In this document: positions 1-7,060 of the stretch, piece after piece
Layout: the number at the start of each line of letters is the position of its first letter
Position numbering within the stretch: position 1 is the first letter of the stretch
DNA from: Oscillospiraceae bacterium
GTDB lineage: Bacteria > Bacillota > Clostridia > Oscillospirales > Ruminococcaceae
DNA: 14,887 nucleotides
NCBI GenBank assembly: GCA_019420135.1
Contig: JAHZHS010000041.1
Location: 1-14,887, forward strand
Direction: 5' to 3'
Made by a program: the position numbers and the translations under genes
Notes under the pieces: generated by a model
The model's input: the letters and a program-made list of their open reading frames with translations, nothing else
Told to the model about the DNA's origin: nothing
The model's database searches: none

Positions 1-355
<355 letters not shown>

Positions 356-405
356 TGCGATGTACCTCCATTGTAATTTATTGATGCCCTGGCGGGCTGT
401 TTTTC

Positions 406-434
406 TTGACAAATCTATAATAACAGCTTATTCT
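406..434 (+). promoter_or_regulatory. Probable sigma-A promoter of the AraC-family gene
   Basis: A perfect -35 TTGACA at 406-411 is followed after 17 nt by TATTCT at 429-434, which matches the -10 consensus at four of six positions. It points to the regulator gene starting at 476 and would give a leader of about 35 nt. The intergenic strip of about 120 nt must also hold the promoter of the leftward ATPase gene, but I see no convincing -35/-10 pair for that direction. Confidence 0.55.
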
Positions 435-475
435 TGAAAAAGATATAGCACTTTATTGATATGGAGGGTCAGAAA

Positions 476-1273
476 TTGATTTTTGACTGGAACCGCTGCT
501 GTGCCGTGGCGGAGGTGCGGGAACTCACCGGAGATGCCCCCCTCTCCCTGCCGGGCCCCGGGCTGTGGGCGGGCATCCTGTCCAGCGGCCGCTGCCGTGC
601 CGAGGGCACCGGCGGCTATGACGGGGCGGGAGCCTCGGGGGATCTGCTGCTCTGCGCCGGGTCCGTCACTCTGGTTCCCATCGAGGACTGTCATCTGCTG
701 GCGGTGCGCCTCACCGGCATGGCGGCCGAGGCCTTTGCGGCCAACCTGGACCGCCCCCGCTTTGCCGACGGCTCCCTCTGCCCTGCCGCTGCCGAGCTGC
801 TGGCCCGCCTGTGCGACGCCTATCCTGCCGACACCGCCGAGCAGAGCCAGCGGGCCTATGCCCTGCTGTGCGAGCTCTCCCACGCCGACGAGGCCGTCCG
901 CCGCCTCAGCCCTTTGGTGGCGGAGGCGGTGGCCGCCATCCGGGACAACTACATCGGCCTCTACGGGGTGGAGGAACTCAGCCGCCAGCTGGGGGTCTCC
1001 AAGTGCCATCTGGTGCGCACCTTCTCAGCGGAGATGGGGGTCTCCCCCGGCAAGTACCTCACCGCCACCCGCATCGAGGCGGCCAAGCTGCTGCTGTTGG
1101 AGCGGGAGTACAGCCTGGACATGATCGCCGCCCTCTGCGGCTTTTCCAGCGCCAACTATCTCTGCCGTGTCTTCAAGCGGGAGACCGGCCAGACCCCTGC
1201 AGCCTGGCGGGATTCCAACGCTCCCGGCCCTGCCGTCCGGCTGCCATCCCGCTCCAACGAGATCTACCTCTGA
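476..1273 (+). CDS. AraC-family transcriptional regulator
   Basis: This is a 265-residue regulator with a variable N-terminal sensing region (about residues 1-140) and a C-terminal AraC/XylS double helix-turn-helix domain (about 145-245). The first HTH is seen in YGVEELSRQLGVSKCHLVRT, and the second in the stretch MIAALCGFSS followed by NYLCRVFKRETGQTPAAWR, which carries the family's F-K-R-x-x-G-x-[TS]-P ending. The N-terminal region is Cys-rich but matches no sensor domain I recognise. An ATG at 461 is in frame, but it lies within the sequence that serves as the ribosome binding site; GGAGGG (463-468) sits 7 nt before a TTG at 476, so TTG is the better start. It is divergent from the sugar ATPase. 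AraC proteins next to sugar transport genes usually activate them with a sugar effector; here that role is inferred from position only. Confidence 0.9.
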   Translation: MIFDWNRCCAVAEVRELTGDAPLSLPGPGLWAGILSSGRCRAEGTGGYDGAGASGDLLLCAGSVTLVPIEDCHLLAVRLTGMAAEAFAANLDRPRFADGSLCPAAAELLARLCDAYPADTAEQSQRAYALLCELSHADEAVRRLSPLVAEAVAAIRDNYIGLYGVEELSRQLGVSKCHLVRTFSAEMGVSPGKYLTATRIEAAKLLLLEREYSLDMIAALCGFSSANYLCRVFKRETGQTPAAWRDSNAPGPAVRLPSRSNEIYL

Positions 1274-1280
1274 TCTGCCG

Positions 1281-1390
1281 CCCGTTTTTCTTCCTCCTAC
1301 TTTCCTTCTGCCCGCTTTCCCTCCCCTCCTTTCCTTCCACTCCCGCTTTCTCCCCGCTCACACCTACTCCCACACTCCTGCCCACTCTGT
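1281..1390 (+). other. C-rich, G-poor polypyrimidine tract after the AraC-family gene
   Basis: About 110 nt immediately downstream of the regulator's stop are almost entirely C and T on the plus strand, with only scattered purines. The transcript would be C-rich, G-poor and unstructured, which is the composition of Rho-utilisation sites. It lies directly in front of an intrinsic terminator. No open frame with a ribosome binding site is visible in it. The function is inferred from composition alone. Confidence 0.4.
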
Positions 1391-1399
1391 AAAAACACA

Positions 1400-1458
1400 A
1401 AGCGGCCCCGGCGCATCCCGACAGGATGCACCGAAGCCGCTTATTTTGCTGTATTTTT
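1400..1458. terminator. Composite intrinsic terminator between converging genes
   Basis: The outer stem AAGCGGC (1400-1406) pairs with GCCGCTT (1436-1442), and the inner stem GCATCC (1413-1418) pairs with GGATGC (1424-1429), with additional CGG/CCG pairing between them. On the plus strand it is followed by TTATTTTGCTGTATTTTTT, which ends transcription of the AraC-family gene. On the minus strand the same hairpin is followed by TTTGTGTTTTT, so it can also end the opp operon. It lies in the gap between the two converging genes, as expected of a shared terminator. Confidence 0.8.
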
Positions 1459-1487
1459 TCGCAGTCACAGGGGCTGCGAAGCCTTTT
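1458..1487 (+). terminator. Second hairpin with T-run, back-up terminator
   Basis: TTCGCAG (1458-1464) pairs perfectly with CTGCGAA (1474-1480) around a 9-nt loop, and TTTTT follows on the plus strand at 1484-1488. It would stop plus-strand read-through before the antisense of the opp operon. On the minus strand the hairpin is followed by A rather than T, so it is not an opp terminator. Confidence 0.5.
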
Positions 1488-1493
1488 TGCCTG

Positions 1494-1778
1494 TTACCAG
1501 AACAGGACCATGAGCAAGATGATGAGGCCCAGCCCCACCAGGTAGACGCTGCCGATGAGCAGTGCTGCTTTCAGCGCGCCGAGAATGACCCAGAATTTCT
1601 GTCCTGCGGTCAGCTGCTCCGGCTCTTCCCAGGGGCGCTCCTGGCCGGGGTTTTCCCGGGGGGCGTTGTCGGGGTCGAACTGCCGGGGCTTGCGGGGCAG
1701 GAACAGGGAGGGCATCTCCACGCCGCTCATGTCGACGATGGTCCGTCCATCGTCCTCAAAGGGTTCATGCTTTTTCAT
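1494..1778 (-). CDS. Small membrane protein, last gene of the opp operon
   Basis: This is a 94-residue protein of unknown function. Residues 1-60 are hydrophilic, acidic and proline-rich, including the segment DDGRTIVDMSGVEMPSLF. Residues 62-94 are strongly hydrophobic and could form one long or two short membrane helices, ending almost at the C-terminus. Its ATG overlaps the oppF stop in an ATGA arrangement and it has no clear ribosome binding site of its own, so translation is probably coupled to oppF. The coupling suggests a role with the transporter or a general membrane role. I do not recognise the family. The 4-nt overlap and the operon position argue that it is a true gene. Confidence 0.72.
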   Translation of the reverse strand: MKKHEPFEDDGRTIVDMSGVEMPSLFLPRKPRQFDPDNAPRENPGQERPWEEPEQLTAGQKFWVILGALKAALLIGSVYLVGLGLIILLMVLFW

Positions 1779-2830
1779 TTGTTGTCATACAGATGGCAGA
1801 CCACGTAATGGCCGGGCTCGATCTCACGCTGGACGGGGACTTCCTCCTTGCAGCGCTGGGTGCAGTACTTGCAGCGGGTGTGGAACTTGCATCCCTTGGG
1901 CGGGTTGGCCGGGGAGGGCAGGGTGCCCTCCAGAGGGATGCGCTCCCGCTTGACGGTGGGATCGGGGATGGGAATGGCCGAGAACAGGGCCTTGGTGTAG
2001 GGGTGCAGCGGGTTGCGGAAGATGTCCTCGGTCTCGCCGTACTCCACCAAATTGCCCAGGTACATGACGCCCACCGTGTCGGAGATGTGCTCGACGACGC
2101 TCAGGTCGTGGGAGATGAACAGGTAGGTCAGCTTGAACTGATCCTGCAGGTCCTTCAGCAGGTTGATGATCTGGGCCTGGATGGACACGTCCAGGGCGGA
2201 GACGGGCTCGTCGCAGACGACGAACTCGGGGTTGAGGGCCAGGGCGCGGGCGATGCAGATACGCTGGCGCTGGCCGCCGGAGAACTCGTGGGGATAGCGG
2301 TCCTTGTGGAAGGGCTGCAGGCCGCACTTGTCCATGATCTGGTCGATATAGTCGTTGAACTCCGCCTTGGGCACCAGCTTGTGCTCGCGGACGGCCTCGC
2401 CGATGATCTCACCCACGGGCAGACGGGGGGACAGGCTGGAGAAGGGATCCTGGAAGATGATCTGCATCTTGGGGCGCAGGGCGTGCATGGCCTTGGCGTC
2501 CAGATCGTAGATCTCCTGGCCGTTGAACAGCACCTGGCCGCCGGTCTTTTCGCCGTTCAGACGCAGGATGGTGCGGCCGGTGGTGGACTTGCCGCAGCCG
2601 GACTCGCCCACCAGACCCATGGTGGAGCCCCGGCGCAGGTTGAAGGTAACGCCGTCCACCGCCTTGACCTGGCCCACCGTGCGGCTGACCAGTCCGCCCT
2701 TGATGGGGAAGTACTTGCGCAGGTGGTTGACCATCAGGATGTACTGGGGGTCATAGGTGACCGGGGTGTAATCCAGATTGCCGCCCTTCTGGTACTTGGG
2801 GGCGTTTTTCTTGGTATTGTTGGTGCTCAT
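1775..2830 (-). CDS. oppF: Oligopeptide/dipeptide ABC transporter ATP-binding protein OppF/DppF
   Basis: This is a 351-residue cytoplasmic ATPase, one of the two nucleotide-binding subunits of the peptide importer. Walker A GESGCGKST lies at residues 75-83, the Q-loop at Gln127 (IIFQDPFSSLSPR), the signature SGGQRQR at 184-190, Walker B VVCDEP at 204-209 and the switch His at 241 (SHDLSVV). The tail holds the oligopeptide-transporter C-terminal domain with Cys at 314, 320, 323 and 327 (C-x5-C-x2-C-x3-C). Its ATG follows the oppD stop directly (TAAATG), with AGGGGG inside the end of oppD as ribosome binding site. It forms a pair with OppD, and its stop overlaps the next gene. Length and motifs are normal for the family. 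Substrate (di- or oligopeptide) cannot be told from the ATPase. Confidence 0.95.
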   Translation of the reverse strand: MSTNNTKKNAPKYQKGGNLDYTPVTYDPQYILMVNHLRKYFPIKGGLVSRTVGQVKAVDGVTFNLRRGSTMGLVGESGCGKSTTGRTILRLNGEKTGGQVLFNGQEIYDLDAKAMHALRPKMQIIFQDPFSSLSPRLPVGEIIGEAVREHKLVPKAEFNDYIDQIMDKCGLQPFHKDRYPHEFSGGQRQRICIARALALNPEFVVCDEPVSALDVSIQAQIINLLKDLQDQFKLTYLFISHDLSVVEHISDTVGVMYLGNLVEYGETEDIFRNPLHPYTKALFSAIPIPDPTVKRERIPLEGTLPSPANPPKGCKFHTRCKYCTQRCKEEVPVQREIEPGHYVVCHLYDNK

Positions 2831-3976
2831 TTATTCTGCCCCCTTTTTGTCGTAGTAGCGGTAGCAGCTGACCTTGTGGGTGGGGGACAGGCTGACTTCG
2901 CAGGGATATGCGCCGTTGCAGCCTTCCACGCACATTTCGCAGCGGTCCTTGAAATAGCAGTAGTTGGGCATGTCGATGGGGTTGGGAACCTTGCCCGGGA
3001 TGGAGTAGAGCTTGTCCACCTGCTTGCCGACCACCGGCTTGGACGCCATCAGACCGATGGTGTAGGGGTGGGCGGGATGGGCAAAGATCTCTTCCACGGT
3101 GCCCTTTTCCACCACGCGGCCGGCGTACATGACGACGACATAGTCCGCCGTCTCGGCAATGACGCCCAGGTCGTGGGTGATGAGCATGATGGAGGAATTG
3201 ATGCGGTCCTTCAGGTTGCGCAGCAGGTCCAGGATCTGGGCCTGGATAGTCACGTCCAGAGCGGTGGTGGGCTCGTCCGCAATGATGATGCGGGGGTTGC
3301 AGGCCAGGGCCATGGCGATCATGACGCGCTGGCGCATACCGCCGGACAGCTCGTGGGGGTACATGGCGTAGACGCCCTCGCTGTTGGCAATGCCGACGGT
3401 CTTGAGCATCTCAATGGTGCGGGCCTTGATCTCTTCCTTGCTCTTGCCCTCGCCGTCATGCAGGGCGATGACCTCGTCCACCTGCTGGCCGATGCGGAAC
3501 ACCGGGTTCAGGCTGGTCATAGGCTCCTGGAAGATCATGGAGATGTAGTTGCCGCGCAGCTTCTGCATCTTCTCGGCAGGGATCTTGGCGATGTCGTAGG
3601 CCTTGCCGTCGCCCAGGTTGAGGCGGATGGCGCCCTCCACCACCTGGCCCTGGGGCCGCTGGAGCAGCTGCATCAGGGACAGGCTGGTGACCGACTTGCC
3701 GCAGCCGGACTCACCCACGACGCCCACCGTCTTGCCGATGGGCACGTCGAAGGTGACGCCGTCCACGCTCTTGACGGTACCGGCATCGGTGAAGAAGTAG
3801 GTGTGCAGGTTGTCGAATTCCACCGCGTTGTTGGGATCGCGCATCTGAGTGGTGTACTCCGCCTCAGGCACGTTCTTGCGCTTGCGTTTTTTCTCCAGCT
3901 CGTTGGTGATGCGGCGGTTTTCCTTGGAAATGCGCCGCGATTCCTTGGCGGAAAGATATCCTTCGTGTTTTGCCAT
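2831..3976 (-). CDS. oppD: Oligopeptide/dipeptide ABC transporter ATP-binding protein OppD/DppD
   Basis: This is a 381-residue ATPase subunit of the peptide importer. Walker A GESGCGKSV is at residues 88-96, Gln150 is the Q-loop residue (MIFQEPMTSLNPVF), the signature LSGGMRQR is at 210-217, Walker B IIIADEP at 230-236 and the switch His at 268. The C-terminal region has Cys at 340, 346, 349 and 353 in the same C-x5-C-x2-C-x3-C spacing as OppF, plus Cys359 and Cys371. The first roughly 50 residues are an extra, very basic, probably helical extension (LEKKRKRKN and similar) ahead of the usual family start near EFDNLHTYF. GGAGG lies 9 nt before the ATG (the sequence reads GGAGGCCCACGAATCATG), which supports this start. 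It abuts oppF with no gap and follows oppC by 16 nt. Confidence 0.95.
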   Translation of the reverse strand: MAKHEGYLSAKESRRISKENRRITNELEKKRKRKNVPEAEYTTQMRDPNNAVEFDNLHTYFFTDAGTVKSVDGVTFDVPIGKTVGVVGESGCGKSVTSLSLMQLLQRPQGQVVEGAIRLNLGDGKAYDIAKIPAEKMQKLRGNYISMIFQEPMTSLNPVFRIGQQVDEVIALHDGEGKSKEEIKARTIEMLKTVGIANSEGVYAMYPHELSGGMRQRVMIAMALACNPRIIIADEPTTALDVTIQAQILDLLRNLKDRINSSIMLITHDLGVIAETADYVVVMYAGRVVEKGTVEEIFAHPAHPYTIGLMASKPVVGKQVDKLYSIPGKVPNPIDMPNYCYFKDRCEMCVEGCNGAYPCEVSLSPTHKVSCYRYYDKKGAE

Positions 3977-3992
3977 GATTCGTGGGCCTCCT

Positions 3993-5543
3993 TTATCGCT
4001 TCATTTTGGGGTCAAAGGCATCGCGCAGGCCGTCGCCGACGAAGTTGAAGCCCAGCACCGTGACCAGCAGGCAGATACCTGCGGGGATCCAGATGAACAG
4101 GTAGTTCGTCATGACAAAGGCGTCGTTGACGTCGTTGATGATGTTGCCCCAGGAGGCGAAGGGGAACTTGACGCCCAGGCCCAGGAAGGACAGCGTCGCC
4201 TCGGTGATGATGGTGGAGCCCAGGCTCATGGTGCAGGTGACGATGAGCTGGGGGATGACGTTGGGGATCAGGTGGCGGACGATGCGGTGCCATGCGCTGA
4301 TGCCGCAGGCCTCGGCAGCGGTCATGAACTCCTGCTCACGCAGGGAGAGGATCTGTCCGCGGACCAGACGGGCGATGGAAGGCCAGCTCAGGAAGCCGAG
4401 AATCAGCATCAGGTAGAGCATACGCAGCTGCGGGTCAACGTTCAGCGCATCCATGGTGGAGCCCAGGATGATGATGATGGGCATGGAGGGGATGCAGTAG
4501 AAGACGTCGACGACACGCATGATGAGGTTGTCCACCCAGCCGCCGAAGTAGCCGGCCACGCCGCCCAGCAGCACGCCCAGCACGCCGGCGATGATGACGA
4601 CGATGAAGCCGATGACCAGGGAGACACGGCCGCCGTACATCAGACGGGTGAGCATGTCCATGCCGTTGGTGTCGGTGCCCAGCCAGTGCTCGGCGGAGGG
4701 GCTGGAGTAGCGGTCATAGATCTGGGTCTCGGTCATCTGGGTGATCTTCCAGCTGCTGATGGAAGGATCGTAGGTGATGAAGTATTCCGCCTCGGTGCCG
4801 GTGGCATCGGTGTAGGTGAATTCTTCCTGGTCGGCCTCGATGGCCTCCACCAGCTGCTCGCGGAAATCCTTGGTGATGCCGGTGTTGTTGCCGTTGGAGG
4901 CGGACACCACGTAGCGGCCGATGTAGCCCACCTCGGTGCCGGCCTGCATGACGTTGCCGTCCTCATCGATGGTGTAGTCGGTGCCGTCGGAGGTGAACTC
5001 GGTCTCGCCGTTGGCGTTGGCGCGGATGGCATCCAGGCGCAGCTGGAAGCCAGGGTCCTCGCTGCCGTCGGCCACGGTGAAGATATCCTTGGCGGCCAGC
5101 ACCAGCAGGGTGTTGCCCTGGTAGACGGTGTAGACCTCGGGAGCCTCCTCCACCACGGTGTAGGTGACATCCTTGTAGGTGAACTCGGTGGCGCCGTCAT
5201 TGATGGCGCTGATCAGCTGGGCCTGCAGCAGGGCGCCGAATTCCTGGCCATCCGCCACGGTGTAGCGGTAGCTGCTGTTTTCGGTGACGCCGGCGTAGTC
5301 CAGCTTGAGGGTGGTGGTGGTGTAGAACTGCTGGTCCTGACCGTAGGGGCTGACAAGGCCGCCCACGAAGGAGAAGAGGAACATGATGACCAGCATGGTC
5401 AGGCCGACCACAGCCAGACGGTTGCGGAAGAACCGCTTGGCGACCATGGCGCCGGGGGAAAGGACCTTGACGCGGCGGTCATCGTTCAGAGAATACTGCT
5501 GCTCCGGCTCATTGGCGGAGTTTTTCTTGATGGCTTCGCTCAT
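3993..5543 (-). CDS. oppC: Peptide ABC transporter permease OppC/DppC with large inserted external domain
   Basis: This is a 516-residue permease, against about 300 for typical OppC. It has a cytoplasmic N-terminus, TM1 at about 43-63, then an external loop of some 220 residues before the canonical HWLGTDTNGMD motif (286-296), and the usual permease core from TM2 at about 308 onward. The EAA coupling loop that contacts the ATPases is at about 410-432 (EACGISAWHRIVRHLIPN). The loop between about 70 and 280 contains three related units with the pattern of a helical L-x-x-A-I segment, then E-F-T-Y/S, then a T-Y-T-V/I strand (about 99-143, 161-214 and 222-270). It lies outside the membrane, where OppA docks. 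AAAGGAG is 9 nt upstream of the ATG. The frame is continuous and the core is intact, so this is an insertion rather than a frameshift artefact. Confidence 0.93.
   Translation of the reverse strand: MSEAIKKNSANEPEQQYSLNDDRRVKVLSPGAMVAKRFFRNRLAVVGLTMLVIMFLFSFVGGLVSPYGQDQQFYTTTTLKLDYAGVTENSSYRYTVADGQEFGALLQAQLISAINDGATEFTYKDVTYTVVEEAPEVYTVYQGNTLLVLAAKDIFTVADGSEDPGFQLRLDAIRANANGETEFTSDGTDYTIDEDGNVMQAGTEVGYIGRYVVSASNGNNTGITKDFREQLVEAIEADQEEFTYTDATGTEAEYFITYDPSISSWKITQMTETQIYDRYSSPSAEHWLGTDTNGMDMLTRLMYGGRVSLVIGFIVVIIAGVLGVLLGGVAGYFGGWVDNLIMRVVDVFYCIPSMPIIIILGSTMDALNVDPQLRMLYLMLILGFLSWPSIARLVRGQILSLREQEFMTAAEACGISAWHRIVRHLIPNVIPQLIVTCTMSLGSTIITEATLSFLGLGVKFPFASWGNIINDVNDAFVMTNYLFIWIPAGICLLVTVLGFNFVGDGLRDAFDPKMKR
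4734..5249 (-). repeat. Three degenerate protein-level repeats within oppC
   Basis: The region encoding residues 99-270 of OppC holds three units of about 45-55 residues. They share F-x-x-x-L followed by an A-I/A-L helix, the EFT core (TEFTYKD at about 119-125, TEFTSDG at 181-187, EEFTYTD at 240-246) and a following hydrophobic beta-like strand (TYTVVEE, DYTIDED, EYFITYD). The copies are visible by eye in the protein but are too diverged to be DNA-level repeats. They are also likely separate folding units outside the membrane. Confidence 0.6.
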
Positions 5544-5561
5544 GATTGATTACTCCTTTCG

Positions 5562-6548
5562 TCAGGAAATGCGCACGCGGGGATCGACCACGGCGTACAG
5601 AATATCGGAAAGGAGATTGCTGGCCAGGGTCATGATGGCGAGGAATGCCAGATAGAACATGGTGAAGGGAATGTCACCGGCGACCATGGACTGGTAGGAG
5701 TTGTAGCCGATGCCGGGCAGGGAGAACAGCGTCTCGGTGATGAGGGCACCGGTGAAGAGTCCGGGCAGAGAGCCGCCCACGATGGTGACCAGGGGGATCA
5801 GGGTATTGCGGAAGGCATGCTTGTAGATGACCACATGCTCGGACAGGCCCTTGGCGCGGGCGGTGCGGATGTAGTCAGCGTTGAGGACTTCCAGCATGTT
5901 GGTACGGGTATAGCGCACCAGAGAACCCACAGAGACGATGACCAGGGTAGCGATGGGCAGGACCAGATGGTTGGCCTTGTCCAGGAACTGACCCATGGCG
6001 TCCAACTGGGCGTAATTGCGTCCCACCAGACCGTAGAGGTCGAACCAGCCCAGCTTGACCGAGAAGAGCAGCTTGAGCAGGGTGGCGAAGAAGAAGGTGG
6101 GCAGGGAGATGCCGACCAGGGCAGCAGCGGTGATGGTGTAGTCGGTGCGGCTGTTCTGGCGGGTAGCGGCCACAATGCCCAGAGGGATGGCGATGACCAG
6201 CTCCAGGATGAAGCTGATGCCGCCCATGACGATGGACAGGCCGATGCTGTTCTTGAACTCGGTGATGACGGGGACGTTCCACTTCCAGCTGTCGCCGAAG
6301 TTGCCGGTCAGGGCATCCATCAGCCAGGTGACATAGCCCATGGGCACGCTCTGGTCCAGACCGTACTGGGCGTTGAGCTGGGCAAGCAGTTCGTCATATG
6401 GTTTGGCGCCCTGCAGCTGGGAAAGCTGCATGGCCATGGTCTCCACGTAAGATGCCGGCAGACTGCGCATCAGCACATAAATAATGAAGGTGACGCAGAA
6501 CAGGATCAGGATGGAGAGCAGGATACGTTTGATGATGTAATTTCGCAC
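5562..6548 (-). CDS. oppB: Peptide ABC transporter permease OppB/DppB
   Basis: This is a 328-residue inner-membrane permease that pairs with OppC. It begins MRNYIIKRILLSILILFCVT (TM1 about 8-28), and the first external loop carries the family pattern ending in QYGLDQSVPMGYVTWLMDAL. The EAA coupling loop is at about 228-252 (RTARAKGLSEHVVIYKHAFRN), and the end TLASNLLSDILYAVVDPRVR is characteristic of OppB/DppB. The start is GTG at 6548-6546 with a purine-rich GGAAGGGAAGGGAA about 7 nt upstream. Length is normal for the family, unlike OppC. It is separated from oppA by 512 nt of hairpin-rich DNA but only 18 nt from oppC, so oppB begins the permease-ATPase part of the operon. Confidence 0.95.
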   Translation of the reverse strand: MRNYIIKRILLSILILFCVTFIIYVLMRSLPASYVETMAMQLSQLQGAKPYDELLAQLNAQYGLDQSVPMGYVTWLMDALTGNFGDSWKWNVPVITEFKNSIGLSIVMGGISFILELVIAIPLGIVAATRQNSRTDYTITAAALVGISLPTFFFATLLKLLFSVKLGWFDLYGLVGRNYAQLDAMGQFLDKANHLVLPIATLVIVSVGSLVRYTRTNMLEVLNADYIRTARAKGLSEHVVIYKHAFRNTLIPLVTIVGGSLPGLFTGALITETLFSLPGIGYNSYQSMVAGDIPFTMFYLAFLAIMTLASNLLSDILYAVVDPRVRIS

Positions 6549-7060
6549 TGGGGGTTCCCTTCCCTTCCTTGGCGCTGCGAAGGCGCACTTTGGATTTTTT
6601 CAGCAATTCCGGCCGGGGAGGCCGCAACCACCGCAGAGGGTCAGCCGTGGTTTGTCCCGCGGTTCCCCCTCCGGATTTCCTTATTTTTTGGCGGTCAGTT
6701 CCGCCCGAATATGGTCATCCCTTTTCCCCGGCGACGACATGCCGCCGCCGGGGCAATGGGATGACCACATTCACACGGCGGTGTAAATGTGGCCCAGCAC
6801 GGGGATGCCGTGCTGTGTATCCTGGGCTGATGTCCGGTACAAGACCGGGACAGCAGCCTTTTTTCATGGGATGCCGCGGGAATCAGCGGCACAAGACAGT
6901 ATTCCCAAAAAAACCGCCCCGATGTTTTGCAACAAGGGGGCGGTCATCTGCCTTTTACAGCGGCTCTAACAGCCCGTCAGGACAAAGCAGCGTGGGAACA
7001 CGCGATGCCTGTCTTCGGTCACGGGCGTCATTGCCCAATTTTTTGGTTTCCGGTTATGGT
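6549..7060 (-). other. Long oppA-oppB intergenic region, array of inverted repeats
   Basis: This 512-nt gap has no convincing gene. After the oppA terminator it holds consecutive inverted repeats (plus-strand positions): TGCCGC 6872-6877 with GCGGCA 6886-6891; TGTCCGGT 6831-6838 with ACCGGGACA 6844-6852 (one bulge); CAGCACGG 6795-6802 with CCGTGCTG 6808-6815; CCACATT-x-ACAC 6765-6776 with GTGT-x-AATGTGG 6781-6792; GTCATCCC 6714-6721 plus CCCCGGCG 6726-6733 with CGCCGGGG 6746-6753 plus GGGATGAC 6758-6765; GGCGG 6690-6694 with CCGCC 6701-6705; and AACCAC 6626-6631 with GTGGTT 6647-6652. No clear promoter for oppB was found. Short open frames on both strands lack ribosome binding sites. The likely role is mRNA processing or stability between the highly expressed oppA and the rest of the operon. 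Confidence 0.65.
6906..6944 (-). terminator. Intrinsic terminator/attenuator after oppA
   Basis: Read on the minus strand, ACCGCCCC (plus 6944-6937) pairs with GGGGCGGT (plus 6920-6913) around a 16-nt loop, followed at once by TTTTTTT. It sits 117 nt past the oppA stop and upstream of oppB. Partial read-through would let oppB-F be expressed at a lower level than the binding protein, a known arrangement in ABC import operons. Confidence 0.85.

Noticed and set aside
416..421. TATAAT upstream of the AraC-family gene as -10 element
   Set aside because: Its -35 position (393-398, CGGGCT) does not match, whereas TTGACA at 406 pairs with TATTCT at the optimal 17 nt.
1793..4048. Open frame of about 750 codons on the plus strand
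   Set aside because: It lies antisense to oppF and oppD, is extremely rich in Gly, Ala, Val, His and Asp, has no recognisable domain and no ribosome binding site. It is a composition effect of the GC-rich minus-strand genes.
3849..5549. Open frame of about 560 codons on the plus strand across oppC
   Set aside because: It is antisense to a permease with clear membrane segments and an EAA motif; the translated sequence is low complexity.
6831..6866. Hairpin followed by TTTTTT on the plus strand within the oppA-oppB gap
   Set aside because: It would act as a plus-strand terminator, but there is no plus-strand gene to end. It is better seen as one element of the minus-strand hairpin array.
6549..7060. 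Possible riboswitch, T-box or small gene in the oppA-oppB gap
   Set aside because: No recognisable riboswitch or T-box motif was seen, and the short frames on both strands lack ribosome binding sites and protein-like composition.
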